Source of the DNA: Pedobacter caeni
GTDB taxonomy: Bacteria; Bacteroidota; Bacteroidia; Sphingobacteriales; Sphingobacteriaceae
Direction: 5' to 3'
DNA: 64,000 nt
Assembly (NCBI RefSeq): GCF_900129215.1
Contig: NZ_FQUQ01000004.1
Location: 930,001-994,000 of the forward strand
This document shows positions 52,599 to 60,925 of this stretch, one piece after another. The first letter of the stretch is position 1, and every line of letters starts with the position of its first letter. A model generated the notes under the pieces. That model did not search any database, had not been told where the DNA came from, and worked only from the letters and a program-made list of their open reading frames with translations. The position numbers and the translations under genes are program-made.

Positions 52599-52997
52599 AT
52601 GTTTATGATTAAGTAAACAAAAGGGATTGGATTACAATAAAGACAACTACATAGATAAAATTTTAAACAAACAAATAAGACTGCCACACAAATGTAAAGG
52701 GCTGCAGCTCAAAATACATTCATTCATTTTATTCCTTATTGCTCTATTTTGGCATAAACCGACTTAATCCATTAAAAAGACGCATTACCTCATTTACAAA
52801 CAGTCATCACCAATCAGTGACATTTTTTTTCAAAAACCTCATTCATTCTATTCACAATTAATGAACAACCCGAAACGAAGTCTTAAACCAGGTTTAAAGC
52901 AGTATTTCACACAAACAGCGTAAAAAGAATAAAATCGACAAAATGAATAAATTGTACACAGAAAAATGAATAAACAAAAAGGAAATCAAATTTTCAA
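52599..52997. other. 399-base control region upstream of the terpenoid operon
   Basis: This AT-rich region lies between the ferredoxin-NADP reductase gene and the prenyl synthase gene, both on the minus strand. It holds a TACATTTG -7-like box on the minus strand (52696-52689, 91 bases before the operon start) without a well-spaced -33 box, a 15-bp palindrome TTAAACCAGGTTTAA (52883-52897), and two copies of AAATGAATAAA (52941-52951 and 52964-52974). No gene is visible in it. Confidence 0.45.
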
Positions 52998-54008
52998 CTA
53001 AAACTCAGTAACCCCATTTACAGTCGTGTACTTCATCGTATATTTCACACCGGGGTTAATGTACTGGTAAGCGCTATGGCTCATCAGTGCTGCTTCATGA
53101 AACCCGCAAAGAATAAGCTTAAGTTTATTCTTATAGGTATTAATGTCACCAATCGCATAAATACCTGGAATGTTTGTAGAATAATCCTCTGTATTGACCT
53201 CAATTGCGCTCTTGTTGATGTTCAGGTTCCAGGCTTCGATAGGTCCTAGTTTTGGACTTAAACCATACAGAGGAATCAAATGGTTTGTGGCCACACTGAT
53301 TACCTCATTACTCTCATTGTGGATGAGTTCGACATTTTCAAGCCGGTCATACCCTGAAATAGAATGCAGGTTACTGTTCAGTGCAAGGTTTATTTTTCCG
53401 CTCCCTGCAAGTTCCATAACCTTATTAACGGAGTCCGGAGCCCCGCGGAAATTCTCACTTCTATGAACCAGCGTTAATTCTTCTACAATATCAGATAAAA
53501 AAATAGTCCAGTCTAAAGCAGAATCCCCGCCTCCGGCAATGACCATTTTTTGTCCGTTATATTGTTCAGGATTGAGGATCATATAGTTTACTCCCCCTCC
53601 GTTTTCAAATCGTTCAATCCCCGACAACACGGGTTTACGCGGTTCAAAACAACCTAAGCCTCCGGCAATTACGATCACCTTAGCCGAGATCACTGTCCCC
53701 ATGTTCGTTGTCAGGATAAAATCAGCTTCTCCCCGTTTTTCGAGCATTTCAACCCGTTCCCCCATGGTAAAACCCGGATGAAAAGGCTTTGCCTGCTCCA
53801 GAAGATTCTCCACCAGGTCCTGGGCAAGAATACTTGGATACCCCGGAATGTCATAGATGGGCTTCTTAGGATACAATTCGGACAGTTGTCCTCCAACCTT
53901 AGGCAGGTAATCAATTAAATGGCAACGCATTTTGAGCAAACCTGCTTCAAAAATGGCAAACAGCCCAACGGGGCCTGCCCCGATAATGGCTAAATCAGTT
54001 GAAATCAT
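52998..54008 (-). CDS. Ferredoxin--NADP reductase, thioredoxin-reductase-like type
   Basis: The 336-residue flavoprotein has two Rossmann motifs, IIGAGPVGLFAIF (8-20) for FAD and VIAGGGDSALDWTIF for NADPH, plus the C-terminal PGIYAIGDINTYKNKLKLILCGFHEAALM. The CxxC pair of thioredoxin reductase is absent, which, with this length, places it among YumC-type ferredoxin-NADP reductases. Such enzymes can supply electrons to IspG and IspH through ferredoxin. It has the same orientation as the terpenoid operon but a 399-base gap follows, so it is probably a separate unit. Confidence 0.88.
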   Translation of the reverse strand: MISTDLAIIGAGPVGLFAIFEAGLLKMRCHLIDYLPKVGGQLSELYPKKPIYDIPGYPSILAQDLVENLLEQAKPFHPGFTMGERVEMLEKRGEADFILTTNMGTVISAKVIVIAGGLGCFEPRKPVLSGIERFENGGGVNYMILNPEQYNGQKMVIAGGGDSALDWTIFLSDIVEELTLVHRSENFRGAPDSVNKVMELAGSGKINLALNSNLHSISGYDRLENVELIHNESNEVISVATNHLIPLYGLSPKLGPIEAWNLNINKSAIEVNTEDYSTNIPGIYAIGDINTYKNKLKLILCGFHEAALMSHSAYQYINPGVKYTMKYTTVNGVTEF

Positions 54009-54013
54009 AGCGC

Positions 54014-54040
54014 GTTAATTTTTATTTTATTAAAATTAAC
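54014..54040. repeat. 9-bp inverted repeat just upstream of the ferredoxin-NADP reductase
   Basis: GTTAATTTT (54014-54022) and AAAATTAAC (54032-54040) are perfect complements around a 9-base loop and end six bases before the start codon. It could be an operator or a leader hairpin close to the ribosome site. Confidence 0.4.
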
Positions 54041-54127
54041 ACATAGACTATCAGAATTACCAATTCATTTCATTCATCCCGTTTTGCAGGAAAATTCAAG
54101 CTGAACAGCAACGATCAGGCAAAATAT

Positions 54128-54210
54128 TAAAAAAAAAACAGCCTGAAATATCAGCAAAAAAACAGCTGTAAGAGGTTCTATGCAAAAGCTCAATTGCTTT
54201 TTGCATAGAA
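54128..54210 (-). terminator. Hairpin region at the end of the peroxiredoxin-like gene
   Basis: TTCTATGCAAAAGC (54176-54189) pairs with GCTTTTTGCATAGAA (54196-54210), with one bulged base; the stop codon lies in the loop. Downstream on the minus strand two runs of T follow, one after a second weak stem (GCTGA / TCAGGC, about 54136-54154). The set probably ends the spondin/peroxiredoxin transcript. Confidence 0.6.
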
Positions 54211-54822
54211 TTCTGCTACCACTTTCACCAGATCTGCAGGTATCCTTTTACTATAATCAGGGTTTATATATTCAAATAAGATCTCTCCCGACCTGCTCAC
54301 AATAAATAAGGAGGGTACAGGTAAAAAGTCTTTATTGAGCCCACCGGACGATTTACTGATCAAAGACTTGTACTTCTCCGGTGATTGATAAGCAATGCCC
54401 ACCGCCCTGGAGAGCAAACCTTGGCTATCAGAATAAAGCCCATATCCGAGTTTGTCTTTTATTGTTGCCGCTTTTAACTCCGCAGCAGCATCCGGGCTAA
54501 TGGCCAGCACCTGATATCCCATTGATTTCAAGTGCGCTTCAATCGTTGCCAGTTCAGAAAGGTGTTTGTTACAATACGGGCACCAACCTCCCCTGTAAAA
54601 GATCAGAATCGTTGGCTTGTCTTTAAATAATTCCTTTGTATTCACAGTTCTTCCCTCCTTATCGGTCAGGTTTGTTTCCGGTATTTTTTGTCCCGTCAAT
54701 AGCGGTTTAATGCCTGTTGCCTGTTCCGGAAGCTGTGCAAATGCTCCACCGGCCAGCATGACCAGCACGGTGGTTAACATCGTGAACACCAACAACAGCA
54801 ATGTTTTTTGAATGGTTTTCAT
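54190..54822 (-). CDS. Secreted peroxiredoxin-like AhpC/TSA family protein
   Basis: The 210-residue protein has a signal peptide (about 1-30, ending GAFAQ) and a thioredoxin-fold AhpC/TSA domain with FYRGGWCPYCNKHLSEL; Cys81 and Cys84 form a CPYC pair. This layout matches the PRX-like group found in many Bacteroidota, probably a periplasmic or exported thiol peroxidase or disulfide reductase. It starts 4 bases after the spondin-domain gene, so the two form an operon. Confidence 0.85.
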   Translation of the reverse strand: MKTIQKTLLLLVFTMLTTVLVMLAGGAFAQLPEQATGIKPLLTGQKIPETNLTDKEGRTVNTKELFKDKPTILIFYRGGWCPYCNKHLSELATIEAHLKSMGYQVLAISPDAAAELKAATIKDKLGYGLYSDSQGLLSRAVGIAYQSPEKYKSLISKSSGGLNKDFLPVPSLFIVSRSGEILFEYINPDYSKRIPADLVKVVAEFYAKSN

Positions 54823-54825
54823 CTC

Positions 54826-56097
54826 TTACTTAGTAATGCTGACTTTAATGATATCTTTTGCCTGGAGTACCGGATATTTATTTCCAACTTCTTTGATTGC
54901 CTGTGCTTCAGGAGCCTTCTGATTCGGATTAAACTGAGGCTGGTTATTTCCTGCACCAGGATACTCATCAATTTCGGTTCCGTTATCCATCAGCTTAATC
55001 AAGCTGCTCAGATCGCCATTCAGGGCATTATAACTGATTCCTTTATCCTCAAAGGAATAGAACCAGTCATTGGAACTCCCAAACATAGATACAAAGGTCA
55101 GTTTATCACCAGGACCGATTTCGATCTTAGCTGAAGCACTTCCTCCCGGAACAATCGCTTTGGTTTGCGGTGCTTCGATCACATAGACTTGTTTAACCCC
55201 TTTCATTCCTTTCAACGCGGCAGCTAATGCAGTTGCATCTCCCTCCTGCGCAACCGAAGAAAGACCATTTCCCCTATCGTTTTCTCCGCCTGTAAATATC
55301 GGATTGGTATCCCCATTATACACCACTACCAATGCAGGGGATAAACCAGTGGTAATCCCTGTATTCGCTTTGGTATAATCCGCAAGGGGTTGATTATTTC
55401 CCATCTCTGCCAAAGGCTGAAGGCCATTTGCCGTTTTTTGTCCGACGGTAAACAAAGGATTTTCGTTCAATAGTTTTCCACCGAGGAAACCTGAGACCGT
55501 CCATACACCAGGGCTAAAAGGAGTCGCATTTGTGGTTCCACCTGAGATGTTCTCCAGCGTAATGGTAAATATAGAATTGCCATTGTACTTTAAGGTAGTG
55601 CGCATCAGCTGATCAGCCGAAAGGTAGCTGAACCCTTCCGCGTCTTTACCTTTAACTTCTGTAATCACTCCATTTTGAACTGCTCCGTTATGAGGATTTG
55701 TCATACCTGGTTGCTGATTGACCATACTCCCATTATCCCAGAGCTTTATTTGTGAAGAAACATCTCCCTCCACAGGTTTACCCGCTCCATCGTATAAAGC
55801 GATGCCCGGATTTGCCGGTGCAAAAAATAAATCATTGGACCAGCCATACATGGTTGCAAAGGAAATCGCCTGCCCTTTTCCTGCAGAAAAGCTGAAGCTG
55901 ATTTTGCTGCCCGGCAGGATTACTGGTGGCGTCCCTTCCCCTTTAAAAGTTCCTGATTGAACAAAGGGTTTGGCTACAGAAATGTTTTCAATTTTAAAAG
56001 TAAGTTTAGCGGGATCAGGATCCGGCATGTTGTTTTTGTCTTTCTTGCAGGCAGCGAATGCTGTCAATGCGATAAAAGCACCGAGTAATTTTTTCAT
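54826..56097 (-). CDS. Lipoprotein with two spondin_N-type domains
   Basis: The 423-residue lipoprotein (signal with AFAAC lipobox, then KKDKNN) carries two spondin-N-like domains. The repeats are recognisable by SFATMYGWSNDLFF followed by GDVSSQIKLWDNGS in the first half, and TFVSMFGSSNDWFY followed by GDLSSLIKLMDNGT in the second. Spondin domains in bacteria are poorly characterised; in animals the domain is found in extracellular matrix proteins. It is transcribed together with the peroxiredoxin-like gene; an AraC gene lies 83 bases upstream. Confidence 0.85.
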   Translation of the reverse strand: MKKLLGAFIALTAFAACKKDKNNMPDPDPAKLTFKIENISVAKPFVQSGTFKGEGTPPVILPGSKISFSFSAGKGQAISFATMYGWSNDLFFAPANPGIALYDGAGKPVEGDVSSQIKLWDNGSMVNQQPGMTNPHNGAVQNGVITEVKGKDAEGFSYLSADQLMRTTLKYNGNSIFTITLENISGGTTNATPFSPGVWTVSGFLGGKLLNENPLFTVGQKTANGLQPLAEMGNNQPLADYTKANTGITTGLSPALVVVYNGDTNPIFTGGENDRGNGLSSVAQEGDATALAAALKGMKGVKQVYVIEAPQTKAIVPGGSASAKIEIGPGDKLTFVSMFGSSNDWFYSFEDKGISYNALNGDLSSLIKLMDNGTEIDEYPGAGNNQPQFNPNQKAPEAQAIKEVGNKYPVLQAKDIIKVSITK

Positions 56098-56180
56098 AAG
56101 CTTGATTTTTATTCCTTAAGGTGTAGGAACAAAGCTCATGAACGCCGCCCGTTTTATGCTTACCCTTATTTCCCCGGGTA

Positions 56181-57029
56181 TTACCAATTTTCCCCGGGTT
56201 TTCTCAAACGTGCCTGGGTTCTGAAATCAAGTGGAGAAATCCCCAGGCATTTCTTGAAAAATCTGCTGAAATGAGCAGGCTCTTCAAAGCCCAGTTCATG
56301 CGTAATTTCTTTGGCCGATTTATCCGTATAATACAACAGGCTTCGTGCTTCCTGGATCAACCGGTCGTGAATGACTTTTAATGGAGTAGTTTTATGGTAG
56401 CGATTGAACAAATGAGCGATCGTTTTCGGCGATTTATGCAAGCTTACTGCATAAAATGAGACCTGATGTTGTGTCCTGAAATTCGTCTCTACCAGCATCC
56501 GGTAAGCACGGATCTCATTATAGGGGTCGTCTTCAATCCCATTTTCAAAATACTGTTGCCTGCCTAAACGGGTACAGGTAATAATGAAACGCTTGAGCAA
56601 CATCCTCAGCATTTCCCCCTGTATATGGTCACGGTTGTCGAACTCATCCAGCATCACCTGGTACATGCCCGTAAATTTAGTAGTATCTTCTGCCTGCAGT
56701 TTCAGAATTAATGGATAACTGGTGCCATAAAAAAGAAAACCACTACAGGCAACTTCCGCATCGTGTAGTTCCAGACAATAAAACTCCCTGTTAAAGACCA
56801 GTGAAGACCAGGTAGAATCGCCGGCAATGCTGACCCGGCATTCCGGCCCGATACAAACGATTTGTTCTTTTTCCAGTATCACCGGAATTCCATCGATGAT
56901 GATCTCCATTGACATCCCATGATGCCATAAAATTTTATAATGTGCTTTGATACATTCAAAGTCAGCTTTCTCCTGTTCAGATAACAAAAGAAAACTCGCC
57001 TGAATATTTGATTGTACAAATTGCTTCAT
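56181..57029 (-). CDS. AraC family transcriptional regulator
   Basis: The 282-residue protein has an N-terminal domain without an obvious ligand motif (about 1-170) and a C-terminal AraC HTH pair (about 180-275, KSPKTIAHLFNRYHKTTPLKVIHDRLIQEARSLL-type helix and ELGFEEPAHFSRFFKKCLGISPLDFR). The second HTH matches the family consensus. It lies immediately upstream of the spondin/peroxiredoxin genes in the same direction and may control them. Confidence 0.88.
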   Translation of the reverse strand: MKQFVQSNIQASFLLLSEQEKADFECIKAHYKILWHHGMSMEIIIDGIPVILEKEQIVCIGPECRVSIAGDSTWSSLVFNREFYCLELHDAEVACSGFLFYGTSYPLILKLQAEDTTKFTGMYQVMLDEFDNRDHIQGEMLRMLLKRFIITCTRLGRQQYFENGIEDDPYNEIRAYRMLVETNFRTQHQVSFYAVSLHKSPKTIAHLFNRYHKTTPLKVIHDRLIQEARSLLYYTDKSAKEITHELGFEEPAHFSRFFKKCLGISPLDFRTQARLRKPGENW

Positions 57030-57170
57030 TTTTCAATATGCAGATTAACTTTTTAAATCTACAATAATCGAAAGAAACCAATTATTATTGTAAAGTCATT
57101 ATTTGCAAACAGAAACATTGTTTCAGTAACAAGACGCTACTTCCAGGTTGTTTCTTCAACAGATCTGGAA

Positions 57171-58244
57171 TCAGGAAAGCCATTCAGGTAAATCATACCA
57201 CTTTATACTGCCAGAGGTATGTTTAATCAGGAGTTGATGGTTTTTACTGAGTTTAACATCCAGAATTTCACCTTCATAATCAAATACCTCATCAGGATTA
57301 TTCGTCAGTTTACCCGATTTATTATAAGCGTTAATCTGACATCCCTCAGGCAATAGCTCCCCTATACATTGCATCGTTTCCCTTTCCAACAGCAACAGGC
57401 GGTGGTATCGGGTAAAAACGAGCAGATAATGATCATTAAGGTAAAATACCTGATAATTCAGGCTATCCTCATCTTCTTCCGAAGGATACTCTTCTTGCCT
57501 TCCATCAAAAATAGCCTCCTGTTCAACTGATGCGACTTTTTCTATGACAGGAAAAGAAAAAATTTCAACACCTTCATCATAATGAGGAGCGGTAACAAAC
57601 TCCTTCCCACCAGGTGCAAATGAACCCATTATTCTGTCGTTACATTGCGCAAGTTCACCCAGTTCTATTTTTCCATCTTTAATCTTTAGCAAAAGAATTT
57701 TCCCCTCATCCTGACCTGCAGCAGCATCAAGGATTACCGCATCATGATTTGGCGTGGGGCAAAAATTATAGATGTACTCATCTTCTGCTTTCAGGTGTTC
57801 GGAGGCAAGAACAGTAAAGCTACTGCGATCAAGAACATGTACCTGATCCCCCTTTTCAAAATCCGGAGCAATCAGCCAAATCAAATGATTATCATTTGAA
57901 AAATAGGAATCAGCTTCCTGATAAGGCGACAAACCGGTCAGTTTAAGTTCATAAAGCAAGTTCCCATCCAGGTCGATAATTCTAAACTCCTGATCATAAA
58001 TTAGTCCAAGAAGCAGACCATCCGGACTTATGGTCAGTTTGTATCGCTCGGAAGTTGGAATATAATTCCCAAGATCTTTACGCCAGACTTCCTTTAGATC
58101 AGGATCAAGACGGGCGAATACGGGACTTGATTTAAATTGAAGTAAATAACCACTGTCTCCAATTTCATGAACATCAAGGGGGTTCAAGTCAGGGGTAATT
58201 TCTCTGGTTAGCCTCAGCCTGATTTGTTCAAAGGAATGTTTCAT
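57171..58244 (-). CDS. Beta-propeller-like hypothetical protein
   Basis: The 357-residue cytosolic protein has no signal peptide. It consists of repeated four-strand units with LTISPDGLLLGLIYDQ, RIIDLDGNLLYEL, FSNDNHLIWLIAP and ELLPEGCQINAYN-type segments, suggesting a WD40-like or YVTN-type propeller of about six blades. I do not recognise a named family. It starts 22 bases after the serine hydrolase gene on the same strand, so they may be co-transcribed. Confidence 0.65.
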   Translation of the reverse strand: MKHSFEQIRLRLTREITPDLNPLDVHEIGDSGYLLQFKSSPVFARLDPDLKEVWRKDLGNYIPTSERYKLTISPDGLLLGLIYDQEFRIIDLDGNLLYELKLTGLSPYQEADSYFSNDNHLIWLIAPDFEKGDQVHVLDRSSFTVLASEHLKAEDEYIYNFCPTPNHDAVILDAAAGQDEGKILLLKIKDGKIELGELAQCNDRIMGSFAPGGKEFVTAPHYDEGVEIFSFPVIEKVASVEQEAIFDGRQEEYPSEEDEDSLNYQVFYLNDHYLLVFTRYHRLLLLERETMQCIGELLPEGCQINAYNKSGKLTNNPDEVFDYEGEILDVKLSKNHQLLIKHTSGSIKWYDLPEWLS

Positions 58245-58266
58245 GTTTTAAAGTTGCGCTGGTTTG

Positions 58267-60066
58267 TTATTTTTTGCGGGTTGCTTTAAAATTACCATTA
58301 GGTTGTATAAATGTCAAAGATTCTGCTTTATTTCCGGTCATGTCAAACTTCACACTAAAGCCTTTTAAATTTTTGAGTTCAAAAGAATTCTCTTCTAAAA
58401 AAGTCGTTTCAAATTCCGGCTGTCCGGCGATGGATACAAAAAGGATTTTATCCTTAAGATACACTTTGACTGCAGTCTTAGCCAGATCATAGTCGCCTGT
58501 ATAACGTGCTAACATTTCCTTCGTTAAAACCACTTTTTTTGGAAGAAAGGCAAAAGCAACATTCTTTCCATCCAAAGGCACACTCATGCTTTCCATCTTC
58601 CCATCTATTCCTGAGTTGAAACTGATTCTGAAAGTGTTTATTGCCGTATCAATTACTCCTTTTTTGTCAATGTCCCTTAGCTCAAAAACATCATAATGGT
58701 AATGCTTCAGGAAAATCCTGTTTTTTCCCAATACCGCAAACAGGGAATCGCCTTTTTGAGAGACATCAATTGTGCCTGCGATAGGGTTATGATAAAAGCC
58801 AACATAGTCTTTCGCCGGGTGTGAAGGTTTTGTATTTAAAACCTGTACCAGATCTTTTGATTGTTCCATTTTTTTATTTTTCAGGGCTTCTTCTTTCTTT
58901 TCATTTTGCCGGCCATTCCAATCTATATTGGCCAGCTTAAAGATCCTGTCGGCAATGCTGTTTCGCACCAAGCCGGGAACAGCAGAACCGTTCTGATTGG
59001 TTAAAACGACTATTCCAATCTTATCAACAGGAAAGAAAGCCGCATTTGCAGAAAAACCATCAATGTTTCCACCATGTTCTACCAGATAATGCCCACGATA
59101 AGAACTGATCATCCAGCCAAAGCCATAACTGGCCGAATAAATATCTTTAAACTCTCCTGGTAATGCGCCTTCCATCACCATTTGTGCCGATACAGCCTGT
59201 CCGACATAAGATGGAGGAAGGATTTCTTTTTTATGGTAGTAGCCACCAGTCATCCAAACCTGCAACCAATTGGCCATTTCGTTGACACTGCTATTGATAG
59301 ATCCTGCTGGTCCCATACCGGAAATATCATAATAATCCACCTTTTTAATGATGCTGTCCTTTTCCAGGGTGTAAGGCAAAGAGGCATCTGCATCCTTCTG
59401 CATCTCATAGATACTGGTATTTGAGCGGGTCATCTCCAACGGAGTGAAAAACTTTTCCTTTATGTTCTGTTCCCAGGTTTTTCCTGTTAATTTTTCAGCA
59501 ATCATCCCCTGAGCAAGAAACATGTAATTGTTGTATTGCCATTTCTCTCTTAAGCCTGCATTAGGCTCCATATACTTCACACGCTGGATGATGCTATCCC
59601 TGTTTGGGGTATTAAAGAGATACCAGGAATAATCATAACGGGACAATCCGGTACGGTGGCACATCATGTCGCGAATGGTGATCTGGTTATTCATGTTGTC
59701 ATTGAAAAACTTCAACTGTGGCAGGTAAGTAGTGGCTTTGCCATCTAATGATAATTTCCCTTCTTTTTCCAGTTGGCCAAGCAATGCTGAAGTAAAAGCT
59801 TTCGAGCTGGAACCAATGGCAAAAAGCGTATTGGGGGTAACCGGTTTTTTATGTTCTACATCACGGTAACCAAATCCTTTACTATAAATCACCTTGTCTC
59901 CTTCTACTACAGCAACGGCGAAACCAGCTACCTTCTGATCTTTTAACACTTTATTCAATAACACATCCAGGTCTGCCAGCCGGCTATCTGGAACTGTTTT
60001 ATTTTGCTGCGCAACTGCCGATAACACAAAAAAGGAAAGGAAAAGACAGGTAACTATTTTTTTCAT
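58267..60066 (-). CDS. Exported serine hydrolase (class C beta-lactamase-like)
   Basis: The 599-residue protein has a signal peptide (about 1-20, SAVAQ) and a beta-lactamase/penicillin-binding-like domain with the SxxK motif SSSK (Ser86 to Lys89), the YxN motif YNN (178-180), and HGG (331-333) in the place of KTG. The C-terminal part (about 410-599) is a beta-rich DUF3471-like domain. Such proteins are usually D-aminopeptidases, esterases or peptidoglycan-acting enzymes, and rarely true beta-lactamases. A TATTTTTG -7-like box is at 60114-60121 on the minus strand. Confidence 0.9.
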   Translation of the reverse strand: MKKIVTCLFLSFFVLSAVAQQNKTVPDSRLADLDVLLNKVLKDQKVAGFAVAVVEGDKVIYSKGFGYRDVEHKKPVTPNTLFAIGSSSKAFTSALLGQLEKEGKLSLDGKATTYLPQLKFFNDNMNNQITIRDMMCHRTGLSRYDYSWYLFNTPNRDSIIQRVKYMEPNAGLREKWQYNNYMFLAQGMIAEKLTGKTWEQNIKEKFFTPLEMTRSNTSIYEMQKDADASLPYTLEKDSIIKKVDYYDISGMGPAGSINSSVNEMANWLQVWMTGGYYHKKEILPPSYVGQAVSAQMVMEGALPGEFKDIYSASYGFGWMISSYRGHYLVEHGGNIDGFSANAAFFPVDKIGIVVLTNQNGSAVPGLVRNSIADRIFKLANIDWNGRQNEKKEEALKNKKMEQSKDLVQVLNTKPSHPAKDYVGFYHNPIAGTIDVSQKGDSLFAVLGKNRIFLKHYHYDVFELRDIDKKGVIDTAINTFRISFNSGIDGKMESMSVPLDGKNVAFAFLPKKVVLTKEMLARYTGDYDLAKTAVKVYLKDKILFVSIAGQPEFETTFLEENSFELKNLKGFSVKFDMTGNKAESLTFIQPNGNFKATRKK

Positions 60067-60237
60067 ATGGCTTAAGATTTGATGATCTGACTTCTAATTT
60101 AAAGGATATGTTACAAAAATATTCCAATCTCCTGATTTATCTTTTACCATCAGACCTTATTCAATTTTAGATCATCATGACACATAAACCTATTTTTTCA
60201 TAAAAAATATACTAGTTTAGTAACTCGAACGTTACAA

Positions 60238-60828
60238 ATGAAGCTAAACAGACAAAAAGGCCTATCTGATGAGGAGCTTCTAAAGGCAATTCAAAACGAT
60301 GACCGTTCTGCTTTTGAGAGCTTATATCATAAATACTGGCAGAAACTCTACCTCTCTGCTTACCACATTCTTAAAGATATTCATGCTGCTGAAGATATCA
60401 TTCAGGAAATCTTTGCACAATTGTGGTTAAAACGGAATCAGGTTTCTATAGATAATTTAGCTGCCTATTTATATACTGCAGTTCGTTTTCAAGTATTTAA
60501 AGCCATCCGTGATGGGAAAGCCAGAGTAGATTTATCCGGTCAGGCGGATGAATTTTTTGATAAGAACAGCATTGAAGATACCCTTCATGAAAAGGAACTG
60601 GACAAGCGTTTAGAGGAAAGCATTGCGACGCTGCCGGAAAAGTGTAAAGAAATTTTCATCCTGAGCCGTAAAGAGCACCTGAGTGTTAAAGAAATTGCTG
60701 CACGTCTCCAGATCTCTCCAAAAACTGTCGAAAATCAAATCACCATTGCATTAAGAAAACTTCGTACCCAAATGGGAGACCTCCTGTTCTGGGGGCTGAT
60801 CCTGCTCCGGGTAATCACAAGACATTAG
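60238..60828 (+). CDS. ECF RNA polymerase sigma factor, second copy
   Basis: The 196-residue sigma-ECF has region 2 with FESLYHKYWQKLYLSAYHIL and AAEDIIQEIFAQLWLKR, and region 4 with LPEKCKEIFILSRKEHLSVKEIAARLQISPKTVENQITIALRKLRTQ. The C-terminus has a hydrophobic tail (LLFWGLILLRVIT), common in Bacteroidota sigma-ECF proteins linked to FecR. A short inverted repeat GTAAC/GTTAC (60220-60235) overlaps the region just before the start codon. It opens a sigma-ECF/fecR/susC set reaching the window edge. Confidence 0.93.
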   Translation: MKLNRQKGLSDEELLKAIQNDDRSAFESLYHKYWQKLYLSAYHILKDIHAAEDIIQEIFAQLWLKRNQVSIDNLAAYLYTAVRFQVFKAIRDGKARVDLSGQADEFFDKNSIEDTLHEKELDKRLEESIATLPEKCKEIFILSRKEHLSVKEIAARLQISPKTVENQITIALRKLRTQMGDLLFWGLILLRVITRH

Positions 60829-60925
60829 CCGGTTAAAATTTTCAGACCTAAACATATATTTTATTTTTTTTCAATTCTTTGGGGGATCGCAGCTCCTTAT
60901 GGTACATACCTAAAAAGCAACAATT

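Noticed and set aside
60220-60235. GTAAC/GTTAC repeat before the second sigma-ECF gene, with TTGTAACG also upstream of the first
   Set aside because: Arms of only five bases and an 8-base coincidence; too weak to call a shared sigma-ECF promoter.
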